This document shows positions 16,938 to 23,905 of a stretch of DNA of 64,000 nucleotides, in pieces. How positions within the stretch are numbered: position 1 is the stretch's first letter; each line of letters opens with the position of its first letter. The notes under the pieces were generated by a model. It saw nothing but the letters and a program-made list of their open reading frames with translations, was not told where the DNA came from and searched no databases. The DNA comes from Sporomusa termitida (GTDB taxonomy: Bacteria; Bacillota; Negativicutes; Sporomusales; Sporomusaceae), in contig NZ_CP036259.1 of the NCBI RefSeq assembly GCF_007641255.1, forward strand, positions 3,412,501 to 3,476,500, written 5' to 3'. Position numbers and translations under genes: made by a program.

Positions 16938-17045
16938 CTACTTCCTTTTCTTATATACCTGTCTTGTTTCATCACGAACCGAAACCACAACTGGCAGCTG
17001 GCCCAAATCTACAAACCGCAGTTCTTGCAGACTAATTGATTTCAT
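16938..17045 (-). CDS. 35-residue ORF preceding tctB, unknown
   Basis: ATG at 17045 follows aaggaataggag and encodes MKSISLQELRFVDLGQLPVV and then a basic tail ending RQVYKKRK, stopping at TAG 16940-16938, 7 nt before the tctB start. The good ribosome site and close coupling favour translation. It may be a leader peptide, a small regulatory protein, or the N-terminal stub of a lost catabolic gene. No family is recognised. Confidence 0.4.
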   Translation of the reverse strand: MKSISLQELRFVDLGQLPVVVSVRDETRQVYKKRK

Positions 17046-17185
17046 CACTCCTATTCCTTGTTGAGGCATCCTCAGGTAACCGGTAGTTATTGGCCATAGT
17101 AAGCGGCCGGCGTATGGCGCCTGTAGGAATGCGTTTTGTCTGGAAACTAAGCTTTGTGTTACTACTTATGTTTACACCTTCAAAA

Positions 17186-17236
17186 AAAATAAAAAGACTG
17201 AAAGCAAACGGATATTACCGCTTGGCCTTCAGTCTT
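17186..17236 (-). terminator. intrinsic terminator
   Basis: On the minus strand GACTGAA pairs with TTCAGTC across an inner AAGC/GCTT-like stem and is followed by TTTTTATTTTTTTT. It ends the glyoxalase-like gene and lies about 140 bp before the small ORF that opens the tct operon. Confidence 0.8.
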
Positions 17237-17362
17237 CTGATCAACCTGACATTATTATATAATTCTTTTAAAAAAAATTCAATATGCAGCAATAAATTCT
17301 TGTGGTTTAACTTGTAATAATGTCACCTAAAACGAGTTGATGGTTTTTGTCTCCTGCTGCGA

Positions 17363-17995
17363 TCATAGCTCCACCCGCCCCTGCGGACAATCAATGGTCG
17401 CAATGAGTCCGGGCCGCGTCCCCGGCGCAACCGGAAGCTTCAGGCCAAGGCTGTCCAGACTGGCAGCCGCCCCCGCCGCCTCCGGATGCTCGGCGCGCAA
17501 GCTCACCAGCAAAGCGCCCCCGGCGGCGGCAGGCGCGGGATGTCTTGTATCGCCCCAGTCAATAAAGGCGGGGATAATGCCATCGGCAACTATCACCCTC
17601 GGATTAGTCAACTGCCAGGAAAGCAGCTCGCCGCCAGGAGTACGCCGGCTCATTGCCATTACCTCGCCCAGAATTATACCCTGCTGTTTGGCCTGGCTCA
17701 CAAAATGCGCAAGCTGACTGCCTTTAGCTACCCAGGTGACCAGCCGCGGCGCCGACAAGCTGTCGATTTGGAAGGGGCGGGGCTGCTCCGGCCCAGGACT
17801 TTCCGGGTCAGGGCCGATAATTTCCAGATAGCTGTCCGGTCCCAGGGAAATAAGGGCATTATGGGTTCCCCAGCCGGGATGCCGGCCCCCGGGGGTGGCT
17901 GTAATACCCAGCAGTTTTTCCAGCTGTTCAATACCAAAATTCAGGTCAGGCGTGGCATAAACAATATGGTCCACCTGGTCTCGCAACGTTTTCAT
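17363..17995 (-). CDS. VOC/glyoxalase-like domain protein (Glyoxalase_3 type)
   Basis: Protein of 210 residues starting MKTLRDQVDHIVYATPDLN. The DHIVY opening supplies the first metal ligand of the vicinal-oxygen-chelate fold. HPGWGTHNALISLG and YLEIIGPDP (metal Glu) follow in the order seen in Glyoxalase_3 proteins. Function in this family is largely uncharacterised, probably a metal-dependent isomerase, dioxygenase or resistance protein. It is a single gene with its own terminator downstream. Confidence 0.75.
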   Translation of the reverse strand: MKTLRDQVDHIVYATPDLNFGIEQLEKLLGITATPGGRHPGWGTHNALISLGPDSYLEIIGPDPESPGPEQPRPFQIDSLSAPRLVTWVAKGSQLAHFVSQAKQQGIILGEVMAMSRRTPGGELLSWQLTNPRVIVADGIIPAFIDWGDTRHPAPAAAGGALLVSLRAEHPEAAGAAASLDSLGLKLPVAPGTRPGLIATIDCPQGRVEL

Positions 17996-18228
17996 CTACC
18001 CAATCCTCCCTTGGTTTCGACTGCATACTGCAAAAAATATTGTAACCGCTACAGCTCTATTCTTAGATTAAGATATTCTTGCCGCGACCGCAAATATCCT
18101 ACCAGGTCTATTGGCGAACAGACGAATGCGGGCGACAGCCGTCGTTCTATCCTTAGAAGGATTGTGGGCACTTTTGCCTGCTGCCGATACTTCTGATGCT
18201 TAGGCGGAGGAAGCAACCGTTGTGCTTC

Positions 18229-18660
18229 CTAGCGCTGCTGCAGGAAAGTCATAAACTCCTGGTGGATATGGCTGCAGTCCCGCAAGCCCTGCTTGTAGGC
18301 GATTTCCGCCGACTGGCCCGATTCCAATGCTGTGAACGACTCGAAATCCATGACCAGCTCCAGCAATTCCGGATACTGGCCCGCCAGTTCCCCGGCCAGG
18401 GCCAGCAGCCGGTCCAGGATGGCGCCGACTTTACTGACCGTCTTACTGTATTCGGCATCGTTGGTGCCGGCCAGTTTGAGGATACTGTCCACCCTGACAA
18501 AAATATACTGATTAAAGGCCTCGTTTAAGATGCTTTGCAGCATAAGCCGGTCGTCCTGCCCGGCCCCGGGCTGCTGCGGCTCCCGGTCCCTCTCTGCCGG
18601 CAGGGCCGACACCGGCCCTGGGCAAGAAGCTACGCCGGCTGCCGTTAATTGTTCAGACAT
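18229..18660 (-). CDS. small helical protein, unknown
   Basis: 143 residues: a proline/glycine-rich N-terminal 35 residues (PGPVSALPAERDREPQQPG) followed by about 100 residues of predicted helix with regular Leu/Ile spacing (LMLQSILNEAFNQYIFVRVDSI; ILDRLLALAGELAGQYPELLEL). No enzyme motif, signal peptide or membrane segment is visible. The ATG at 18660 has a gggggg-type ribosome site. Length and helicity resemble small cytoplasmic proteins of unknown function in spore-formers, but no family is claimed. Confidence 0.6.
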   Translation of the reverse strand: MSEQLTAAGVASCPGPVSALPAERDREPQQPGAGQDDRLMLQSILNEAFNQYIFVRVDSILKLAGTNDAEYSKTVSKVGAILDRLLALAGELAGQYPELLELVMDFESFTALESGQSAEIAYKQGLRDCSHIHQEFMTFLQQR

Positions 18661-18725
18661 ATATATATACCCCCCATATCAGACTGCGGCCGGTAATTGC
18701 CGTCAGCTTTTTTACAGGGGGAAAT

Positions 18726-18769
18726 TAAAAAGAACGCATGCAAAGGGTTTATCCCTACACATGCGTTCT
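18726..18769 (-). terminator. terminator hairpin upstream of the small helical protein
   Basis: agaacgcatg (18731-18740) and catgcgttct (18760-18769) form a 10-bp stem with an inner aggg/ccct stem. On the minus strand it is followed by TTTTTAATTT. No annotated minus-strand gene ends just upstream, so it may terminate an unannotated RNA or act as an attenuator. Confidence 0.6.
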
Positions 18770-18972
18770 GTTGTGATATCTGTTACATACTCAACGCTAA
18801 TAAGCCGGACAAATCCGGCCTGAGCAACAAGGCGGCCATAAACCGTAGGGTTCCGGTTCCCTGCTGCTAAGCATCAGCTGCTGAGACTAGTCGGAATCAA
18901 TTGCTGCGTCCGTCGCACTCACAGCCCGGCGTCACCCGCCGGCAAAGCCTATTAACCCGCGCGCGCCCCCGC

Positions 18973-19002
18973 TTGTGCGGCGGCAGAAGAGCGGTGTATA
19001 AT
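18973..19002 (+). promoter_or_regulatory. promoter of candidate small RNA
   Basis: TTGTGC (18973-18978), an 18-bp spacer and a perfect TATAAT (18997-19002) on the plus strand, in a GC-rich context. This stands out in a region without a coding gene. Confidence 0.5.
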
Positions 19003-19008
19003 AGAAAT

Positions 19009-19105
19009 GTCGTCGTGGACAGCTTGGCTGTTACGTGTAGGTGTCACTGCACCTTGCGCGGGCCTGGAAGTGCGGGAACACTTCCAGGTCACGGCGACCT
19101 TTTAA
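19009..19105 (+). ncRNA. candidate structured small RNA (about 95 nt)
   Basis: Directly behind the promoter, gtcgtcgtgg at the 5' end can pair with tcacggcgac at the 3' end. A perfect inner hairpin cctggaagtg-cgggaa-cacttccagg (19061-19087 region) and a small ggtg/cacc hairpin lie between them. The RNA would end at TTTTAATTT near 19105. It does not match tmRNA, the SRP RNA tip, RNase P, 6S or riboswitch signatures I know. Its identity is open. Confidence 0.45.
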
Positions 19106-19424
19106 TTTCCACCTATTGTTAATTATAGCTCATTTCGAGCGAATTGCAAGTAAACCAAACCCCACCGGCAGGATTTTTTTCTGACCGGTTGCATATTCTT
19201 ATACTACTTTTTTTTCGCAGTTTCAGATTCAATCAGTCACAAGCATTCTCTGTCCAGGCGAAGTAAAAAACTGCTCATTGTGTAATTTGATTACCTTAAG
19301 ATATTTATACTATACTCTGGACTATCTACGTAATGCCACAATATTCATAGCGCATACAGTTAAACAATAAAAAACCGCCGGCGCGGTCTTTGGTCTTTGC
19401 GCCTGGCAGATAATGCCGGCAAAC
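19106..19424. other. gene-free AT-rich stretch
   Basis: No ORF, RNA signature or convincing terminator is seen. It separates the candidate small RNA from the 280-bp dispersed repeat. Confidence 0.5.
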
Positions 19425-19701
19425 AAGGGCCTGAGCTTACTTTTGGCATCGACCCAAAAGTAACAAAAAGTCTAGGCCCGCAGCCTCCAAAAGCTGAAAA
19501 GCCGGGCGGTATTCCTAAAATCCGAAACTCGCTGCGCTCAAACAGTACGGATTTCTTAACGGCATACCGCCCGGCTTTTCTCCTGCGGAACGCTTTTTCC
19601 GGCAAAGGGCCGGGGGTTGCCGGGGTTGCGGGACCGCCGCCTCTGCTCAAGCTGGGCATTGACCTTGGTTCCCTTATTTTATAAGTACTTTCAGCCTCTC
19701 A
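19425..19701. repeat. dispersed intergenic repeat, copy 1 (about 280 bp)
   Basis: Nearly identical to 59827-60109. The core is a long cruciform: aaaagccgggcggtat (19497-19512) and its exact complement (19564-19579) enclose a second stem aaatccg/cggattt (19518-19524, 19548-19554). Both copies sit between genes. Open frames across it are repeat artefacts with no ribosome site. Confidence 0.9.
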
Positions 19702-19722
19702 ACTTATACTTTCTGATCTTAC

Positions 19723-19791
19723 AAAAAAACCGCGAATTTCGCGGGTTCTCAGCTTTTCCGGATTGACATGGTGGAGGCGATCCGTCACCAG
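19723..19791 (-). repeat. tmRNA-3'-end-like sequence plus terminator, copy A
   Basis: On the minus strand the element reads GATCGCCTCCACCA, then tgtcaatccggaaaagctga, then a CCGCGAA/TTCGCGG hairpin followed by TTTTTTT. CGCCTCCACCA is identical to the last 11 nt of the tmRNA at 23361. The most economical reading is a displaced 3' end and terminator of the tmRNA gene (attachment-site remnant). A tRNA remnant is the alternative. Confidence 0.55.
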
Positions 19792-19903
19792 TCCTAATCC
19801 ACGAAATCTATGAGAATACATACCCATTACCCTGTATCTATCAGGTTGTTGCGTTCTCATTTTTGCTTAAACAATACAAAGTTATATTGTCATATAGATT
19901 TTG

Positions 19904-20329
19904 TTATTTACCTATCAGGAATAAACCAAGCCCACAGATAATCAAACCAACTATTTGCCGTAATGATAAGGCTTCTTTATATAGCAATAGTCCTACTAGC
20001 AGTAAAACACAAGCTAAAATGATATTTGCAACTAAAGACGCTTCTCCTATTTTCCAACCTGCGCGATATATGCTGATATAACCAAACTCAAGAGCTACAA
20101 TCGAGATACCCAAAACGACTGAAGTCCAATTTGCTTTGGCAAGTTCAGTCGTTAGTTTTAGCGGACTGTCAGTAATAAAAAACATGATAATTCCCAGGAT
20201 CATGGCGGTAAAATAAGCTATGCTCAACGATGCAAACGCATTTATATCAACTGGCGTTGATTTTGCGCATATATTGTAAAAAGTATTTGCCCCTACCACA
20301 AGTAAAATTGGCCATATTAGTTCCCACAT
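19904..20329 (-). CDS. EamA-like half-size drug/metabolite transporter
   Basis: Small integral membrane protein of 141 residues with four to five hydrophobic segments, the size of one EamA domain. Single-domain members work as dimers and export small metabolites or drugs. The last segments (IGEASLVANIILACVLLLVG; KEALSLRQIVGLIICGLGLF) match the conserved C-terminal half of the family. The start is fixed by an excellent ribosome site (ggagg at 20333-20337). The gene is preceded by an intrinsic terminator that touches the ribosome site, which points to attenuation. Confidence 0.8.
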   Translation of the reverse strand: MWELIWPILLVVGANTFYNICAKSTPVDINAFASLSIAYFTAMILGIIMFFITDSPLKLTTELAKANWTSVVLGISIVALEFGYISIYRAGWKIGEASLVANIILACVLLLVGLLLYKEALSLRQIVGLIICGLGLFLIGK

Positions 20330-20403
20330 ATTTCCTCCAAAAAAAAACCGCCAACAAGAAAAAGCCTTGTTTGCGGTAAGGTGCTCAATCCGAACTGAGC
20401 CAT
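20317..20403 (-). CDS. possible 28-codon leader ORF of the EamA-like gene
   Basis: ATG at 20403 begins only about 4 nt after the predicted transcript start and reads MAQFGLSTLPQTRLFLVGGF and on through the terminator stem, stopping inside the transporter gene (TAA 20319-20317). If a ribosome translated it, the terminator stem would be opened. No ribosome site is visible, so translation would be leaderless. Confidence 0.35.
   Translation of the reverse strand: MAQFGLSTLPQTRLFLVGGFFLEEICGN
20338..20377 (-). terminator. attenuator immediately before the EamA-like gene
   Basis: On the minus strand ACCGCAAACAAG pairs with CTTGTTGGCGGT (one mismatch, 7-nt loop) and is followed by TTTTTTTTT running into the ggagg ribosome site. 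An overlapping hairpin gctca/tgagc (20385-20400) has a T8 tract on the plus strand. Confidence 0.8.
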
Positions 20404-20413
20404 TTTTTTTACA

Positions 20414-20442
20414 ATATTACCATAAATATTTATGAGAGTCAA
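20414..20442 (-). promoter_or_regulatory. promoter of the EamA-like gene
   Basis: On the minus strand TTGACT (20442-20437), a 17-bp spacer and TAATAT (20419-20414). The transcript would start near 20407, giving a 78-nt leader made almost entirely of the attenuator. Confidence 0.65.
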
Positions 20443-20880
20443 CACAGAGTCCAGCTGTAAGACTCAGAAACTGTTTGGGCATGATGACAACCACGTCAAA
20501 ATCGCTGCCAAGCAAAACCAGTACGCTCACGAATCACCAGCCGAAGCAGGCAAAACGTCAAGGTTCTCTGGCATCGCTGCCCGAATCTCATTAGGCAGGC
20601 TTCGCATATCCTTTTCCGACTCAGCACCAGCTCATAGCCACCGTAACCATTATCTCCCGCTCTATCTTCACCGTACGCCGCATCCAGCACCAGTTACAGC
20701 CTCCAACACTACGGCAATAACCTCTTGCGGCAATTGGAGGCCAGAATCTACTTGGGACAGGTCATTTGCCCCAAATAGATTTAAAGTTTTTTATATTCTC
20801 CATAACAGGGTACGGAACCACCGAACCTGTCCCTATTGTGTTTCATTTATTTAATGACCATAATTACATAGTTGGTGTAG
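20443..20880. other. gene-free stretch with a decayed coding remnant and REP-like words
   Basis: The minus strand shows protein-like pieces in shifting frames (LDAAYGEDRAGDNGYGGYE near 20690-20630; SDFDVVVIMPKQFLSLTAG near 20510-20450), suggesting a frameshifted gene whose family I do not recognise. REP-like words occur at 20756-20774 (gggacaggtcatttgcccc) and 20813-20834 (ggaaccaccgaacctgtccc). Confidence 0.4.
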
Positions 20881-20891
20881 GAGACCTCCAC

Positions 20892-20991
20892 CAAACTCCA
20901 TATAAATACAAAAAACCCGTGAATTTGACGGGTTCTCAGCTTTTCCGGATTGACATGGTGGAGGTGATCCGTCACCAGACAAACTCCATAT
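20892..20991 (-). repeat. tmRNA-3'-end-like sequence plus terminator, copy B, flanked by 12-bp direct repeats
   Basis: Same element as 19723-19791 with a changed hairpin (cccgt/acggg) and CACCTCCACCA instead of CGCCTCCACCA; the tgtcaatccggaaaagctga part is identical. The unit 20904-20979 is bracketed by caaactccatat at 20892-20903 and 20980-20991, which looks like a target-site duplication. Confidence 0.6.
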
Positions 20992-21015
20992 TTTATTCCA
21001 CAATCTGGAATTGGA

Positions 21016-21276
21016 CTAATTCAGTTCCTTGCCTTTAGTCCAAAGCTCGTTCTCACTCAAGTCAACATCATCGTTCCAGCTAAATCCAAAGCCCCCGCCG
21101 TCAACCTGAACGGCTTTGAAGAAGCCTCTATCGCGTAAAATGCTAAAACGTTCGTCACTCAATTTAGGCTTTAAATCGTACAATTTTGTTACTCCATTGT
21201 CAAACGTAATATGCAGAACATAGTTATCGCAAGCCTGAACCTGTCTAACGCGTGGCACCATAAGCATATTCTGCAC
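21016..21276 (-). CDS. DUF2442 protein
   Basis: 86 residues with the DUF2442 layout: VRQVQACDNYVLHITFDNG, YDLKPKL, then FFKAVQVDGGGFGFSW and a C-terminal DVDLSENELW. DUF2442 proteins are small, often part of toxin-antitoxin-like or transposon-carried cassettes, with a proposed nucleic-acid or partner-binding role. It directly follows the 66-residue gene with no gap. An internal start nine bases later (MLMVPRV) is possible. Confidence 0.8.
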   Translation of the reverse strand: MQNMLMVPRVRQVQACDNYVLHITFDNGVTKLYDLKPKLSDERFSILRDRGFFKAVQVDGGGFGFSWNDDVDLSENELWTKGKELN

Positions 21277-21477
21277 CTATACTTTGCTAATTGCTTTCAT
21301 TGCATTTTTACTTAATTCCCTGACACTAATATCGGTGTCAAAATGTGTATCCTGCCATTTCGTGTAATCGAAAGGTTCTTTGATGATTAAAGAAATAAAA
21401 CGTTCCGCATCCACTTTACCAAGCTTGGCAATTAAAATACTCATACCTTCATTTTTAATAATGCTATCCGTTTTCAT
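21277..21477 (-). CDS. 66-residue putative antitoxin of the PIN cassette
   Basis: Small acidic/basic-mixed protein starting MKTDSIIKNEGMSILIAKLG. Its ATG is the base after the PIN stop codon and its own stop is adjacent to the DUF2442 start, so the three genes form one tightly packed unit. No recognised DNA-binding motif. The antitoxin role is inferred from position next to a PIN-type protein. Confidence 0.65.
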   Translation of the reverse strand: MKTDSIIKNEGMSILIAKLGKVDAERFISLIIKEPFDYTKWQDTHFDTDISVRELSKNAMKAISKV

Positions 21478-21966
21478 TTACTCAACCTCCAGTCTGGTTA
21501 ATAACTCAATTGGGCTGATTACGTCAATTTCAGCAATGTCCTTGTTTAAAAGTTTCTTGTCAGTAGTAAGATAGTAATCGCACTTTGCGGCAACTGCGCA
21601 AGAAATATGCAAAGCATCTTTAGTTTTAATTCCTTTTGTTTTTAAAGCTTCTGCAAATAGTAAAATATTTTCTGATTCAACGACGGTTTCGATGGCAATC
21701 TCTTTCCAGAGGATGATAGAATTTTTTCTGATTTCAAAAGGGTTTTGCATATTCTCATATTCCAAAATATATGACCAAACAAAATCAAATTCACCTTTTA
21801 ATATTTGCTCTTGGACATATAATTTTGCCTGTGTTTCTAAATGGATTTTTAGTTGCGTTTGGTCATCAAAAGGACGATTAAAACAACAGTTATCCAAATA
21901 GATCTTTGTTTTTTTAGACACTGCTTTTTGCTCGGCATTTTCTATATATTTTTCGATTAGATCCAC
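21478..21966 (-). CDS. PIN-like nuclease (toxin candidate)
   Basis: 162 residues. KIYLDNCCFNRPFDD near residue 20 supplies the first acidic residue of the PIN metal site, KTKDALHISCAV near 115 the central one, and CDYYLTTDKKLL near 130 the C-terminal one, all in canonical order. PIN proteins of this type cut RNA, usually as toxins. The start is GTG at 21966 with a perfect aaggagg ribosome site. It lies within the A+T-rich tmRNA-associated island. Confidence 0.8.
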   Translation of the reverse strand: MDLIEKYIENAEQKAVSKKTKIYLDNCCFNRPFDDQTQLKIHLETQAKLYVQEQILKGEFDFVWSYILEYENMQNPFEIRKNSIILWKEIAIETVVESENILLFAEALKTKGIKTKDALHISCAVAAKCDYYLTTDKKLLNKDIAEIDVISPIELLTRLEVE

Positions 21967-22004
21967 AGAGGAGCCTCCTTACTTCATCCCTTTACCGTGT
22001 TTTT

Positions 22005-22073
22005 TTATTGGGTGATGCCCAGGAATTGCAGCCAGTACCGCGCTAACTTTTTCACATTACCTTCTGCGGTCAT
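22005..22073 (-). pseudogene. truncated HEPN-domain protein
   Basis: ATG at 22073 overlaps the nucleotidyltransferase stop as ATGA and reads MTAEGNVKKLARYWLQ, the usual beginning of small HEPN proteins (LARYWLQKAEE type). It then ends after 22 codons at TAA 22007-22005. The rest of the domain, including the RX4-6H RNase motif, is absent. Confidence 0.6.
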
Positions 22074-22404
22074 ACGGCAATTCCCTCTCTAACAATTGCC
22101 TGATGAAGTGGTAGCAGCGACCAGACAGGAGATTCCCATTTTTCCTTTGGAATAACCACTACGCTGATGTTGGTATCATACTCCAAATTAACAAAGAACG
22201 CTATATCAAATATAGAGGTTTCCTCTGTATAGGAGATTGGCTTTCCGTAAAAATCAGTACATCCAGATCGGACTCTTCTGTTGCCTCGCCACGAGCTACC
22301 GAACCAAAAACAACAGCTTTCTCGACTGCCGTTTTCTCTTGTACACGCTTCTTTAGTTCAGTCAGTGCAAACTGCTCATTATCCTTAGCTTTCAATAAAT
22401 CCAT
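22070..22404 (-). pseudogene. MNT-type nucleotidyltransferase, frameshifted
   Basis: The N-terminal half carries the nucleotidyltransferase signature VVFGSVARGEATEESDLDVLI (GSx10DxD), the catalytic site of MNT antitoxins. Shortly after DVLI the frame shifts. The second frame reads DFYGKPISYTEETSIFDIAF and on to WSLLPLHQAIVREGIAV with a TGA overlapping the HEPN start. MNT/HEPN pairs are toxin-antitoxin systems, in which the MNT partner AMPylates the HEPN RNase. Here both partners are damaged. Confidence 0.75.
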
Positions 22405-22479
22405 AAATCCATAGCCACTCCACACACCTCCCCAATCAAACGAAACCCAGCGATGTTTATAATACTTTATTCTATACAC

Positions 22480-22785
22480 ATATTATAGCAAAAATCGCTA
22501 CCATATCATACATTCTACTCAACCCATTCATATGAGAAATACCCAAACTGCTTACTATCATAATTCAAAGCCAGTCCCTTATAACCAATTATCCGAAACA
22601 TAACTGGCCCCCGCAATCGGAATGCGCCTATGTCGCCGCAAACGCGGGGACAGGGACATTGTTTCCAACTCTCAACCTGAATCATTATGCATATTGCTTT
22701 CTGGGAACCTTTTAAGCCTGCAACTTATTTTAGACGGTATTGTCCAATCTGATCAAGTAGTCCGGTACTTATTCTTATCTCATTC
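22480..22785. other. gene-free stretch
   Basis: No gene or RNA is seen. One REP-like word (gcggggacagggacattg) lies near 22646. Confidence 0.5.
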
Positions 22786-23283
22786 CTAGTAAATATATAA
22801 ACCGGCTTCTTCCTTTACCTCATTCTTACAGTTGCTCACAAACGTCTTGGTTCCCGCCTCATAGTTACATTTAGCATGACTAAAAGCGATATTATCCATG
22901 TCGTAAAAAAGCTGTGCCGGGTTATCGCTTAGAAGCCAGGATTCCTTGTGATCAATAGTAAATTCACCGATATCCTCAATTTTCCGACCACAACGAAAAC
23001 AGGTATCCAGGTTACATTTTTTGGCCAGGTCAAACATTAATATTTTATTCAGCTTTGACTTGGCGGTACTTAGCTTTTCGCCCAGGAGTTCTTCTATTTT
23101 CTTTGTTCGCCGCTGATATGGCTTTAATCCGTCGTCAGGTGTTTTATGCCTTATTTTATTTGCATAAGATGCCGTACAGCTAAGACTGCAAAAAAAATGA
23201 TTACGGCCAGCTCGCAACTGACGCCGTATTTCCTTTTCCACTTTTTCAAAATCCTTCCCACAAAAATAGCATGTTAAGCGCAT
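22786..23283 (-). CDS. HNH-type zinc-binding nuclease-like protein
   Basis: 165 residues. An N-terminal zinc site (TCYFCGKDF near residue 3, HFFCSLSC near 30) is followed by a basic helix and a second treble-clef: TCFRCGRKIEDIGEFTIDHK, then NIAFSHAKCN. The DHK...H..CN pattern is the HNH endonuclease core. The ATG at 23283 (MRLTCYFCG) is preferred to the upstream in-frame codon because it follows ggtggaggtttt. A TATAAT-like box lies about 40 bp upstream. It is the first gene after tmRNA and probably part of the inserted island. Target unknown. Confidence 0.7.
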   Translation of the reverse strand: MRLTCYFCGKDFEKVEKEIRRQLRAGRNHFFCSLSCTASYANKIRHKTPDDGLKPYQRRTKKIEELLGEKLSTAKSKLNKILMFDLAKKCNLDTCFRCGRKIEDIGEFTIDHKESWLLSDNPAQLFYDMDNIAFSHAKCNYEAGTKTFVSNCKNEVKEEAGLYIY

Positions 23284-23338
23284 AACAAAACCTCCACCCA
23301 ATAATATATAATACAGGTCATAAACCCATTATACATCA

Positions 23339-23349
23339 GGTGGAGGCGA
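23339..23349 (-). repeat. partial tmRNA 3'-end copy (CGCCTCCACC)
   Basis: TCGCCTCCACC recurs 12 nt downstream of the tmRNA 3' end on the minus strand. It is a third short copy of the sequence shared with 19769-19780 and 20956-20967. Confidence 0.5.
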
Positions 23350-23360
23350 CTTTCAAGCTG

Positions 23361-23707
23361 TGGTGGAGGCGAGGAGAATCGAACTCCTGTCCAAGAATGT
23401 TACTGCATAAGCTTCTCCGAGCGCAGTCGGTGATTTAAAATTTCGCGCCGTTGACGCCCACAGACAGGCTTCGCCGTTGCTATCTCGATAAAGTTTCCCA
23501 GTCGGCTCTCCGAGAATTGAGCCTCAGGTATCCCACTAAATGACGTCCTGTCCTAGGCCGCGGGAGTGCGCAGGCAGAACGTTAGCATTAAGCTGCTAAA
23601 GCGTATTCGTTGTTTGCGTTTACTTTTTTCCACCGTGTTGACGGGCTGATGGAACCCCGGCTCGCTACCTATACCATAACTACCCCTGTCGAAACCAGTA
23701 CGCCCCC
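23361..23707 (-). ncRNA. ssrA: transfer-messenger RNA (tmRNA)
   Basis: 347 nt from GGGGGCGTACTGG (5' at 23707) to CGCCTCCACCA (3' at 23361, CCA encoded). The ends pair as a 7-bp acceptor stem and the 3' end contains a T-arm (GGAGTTCGATTCTCC). The tag is encoded by GCAAACAACGAATACGCTTTAGCAGCTTAA, giving ANNEYALAA-stop. tmRNA with SmpB rescues stalled ribosomes and tags the product for proteolysis; smpB and rnr lie about 1.2 kb and 1.8 kb upstream. No terminator follows the 3' end in place. Sequences resembling its 3' end with a terminator lie 2.4 and 3.6 kb downstream. Confidence 0.96.
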
Positions 23708-23905
23708 ATATCAATAAGGGGATCTGGGATTACTGCTGCTTTTGCAAACAAGTCCATATACTTCTTTATTCATTTATTATATCATAAACCTTATGTTCAG
23801 CCAAATAAAACTTTTACCATCTTAGTACCCATATACAGGATTAATATTACATATGCCGAATATATTGAGAAGTAGTCCACCAAGCCCAAATCTACAGTGT
23901 TCTTG

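Noticed and set aside
19397-19684. ORFs across the 280-bp repeat (also 59731-60127)
   Set aside because: Both strands are open because of the repeat's composition. The same frames recur in copy 2 and no ribosome site or start context supports them.
20496-20690. 64-codon minus-strand ORF MLDAAYGEDRAG...
   Set aside because: Protein-like in places, but frame changes occur on both sides and no start or family is found; recorded only as a decayed remnant.
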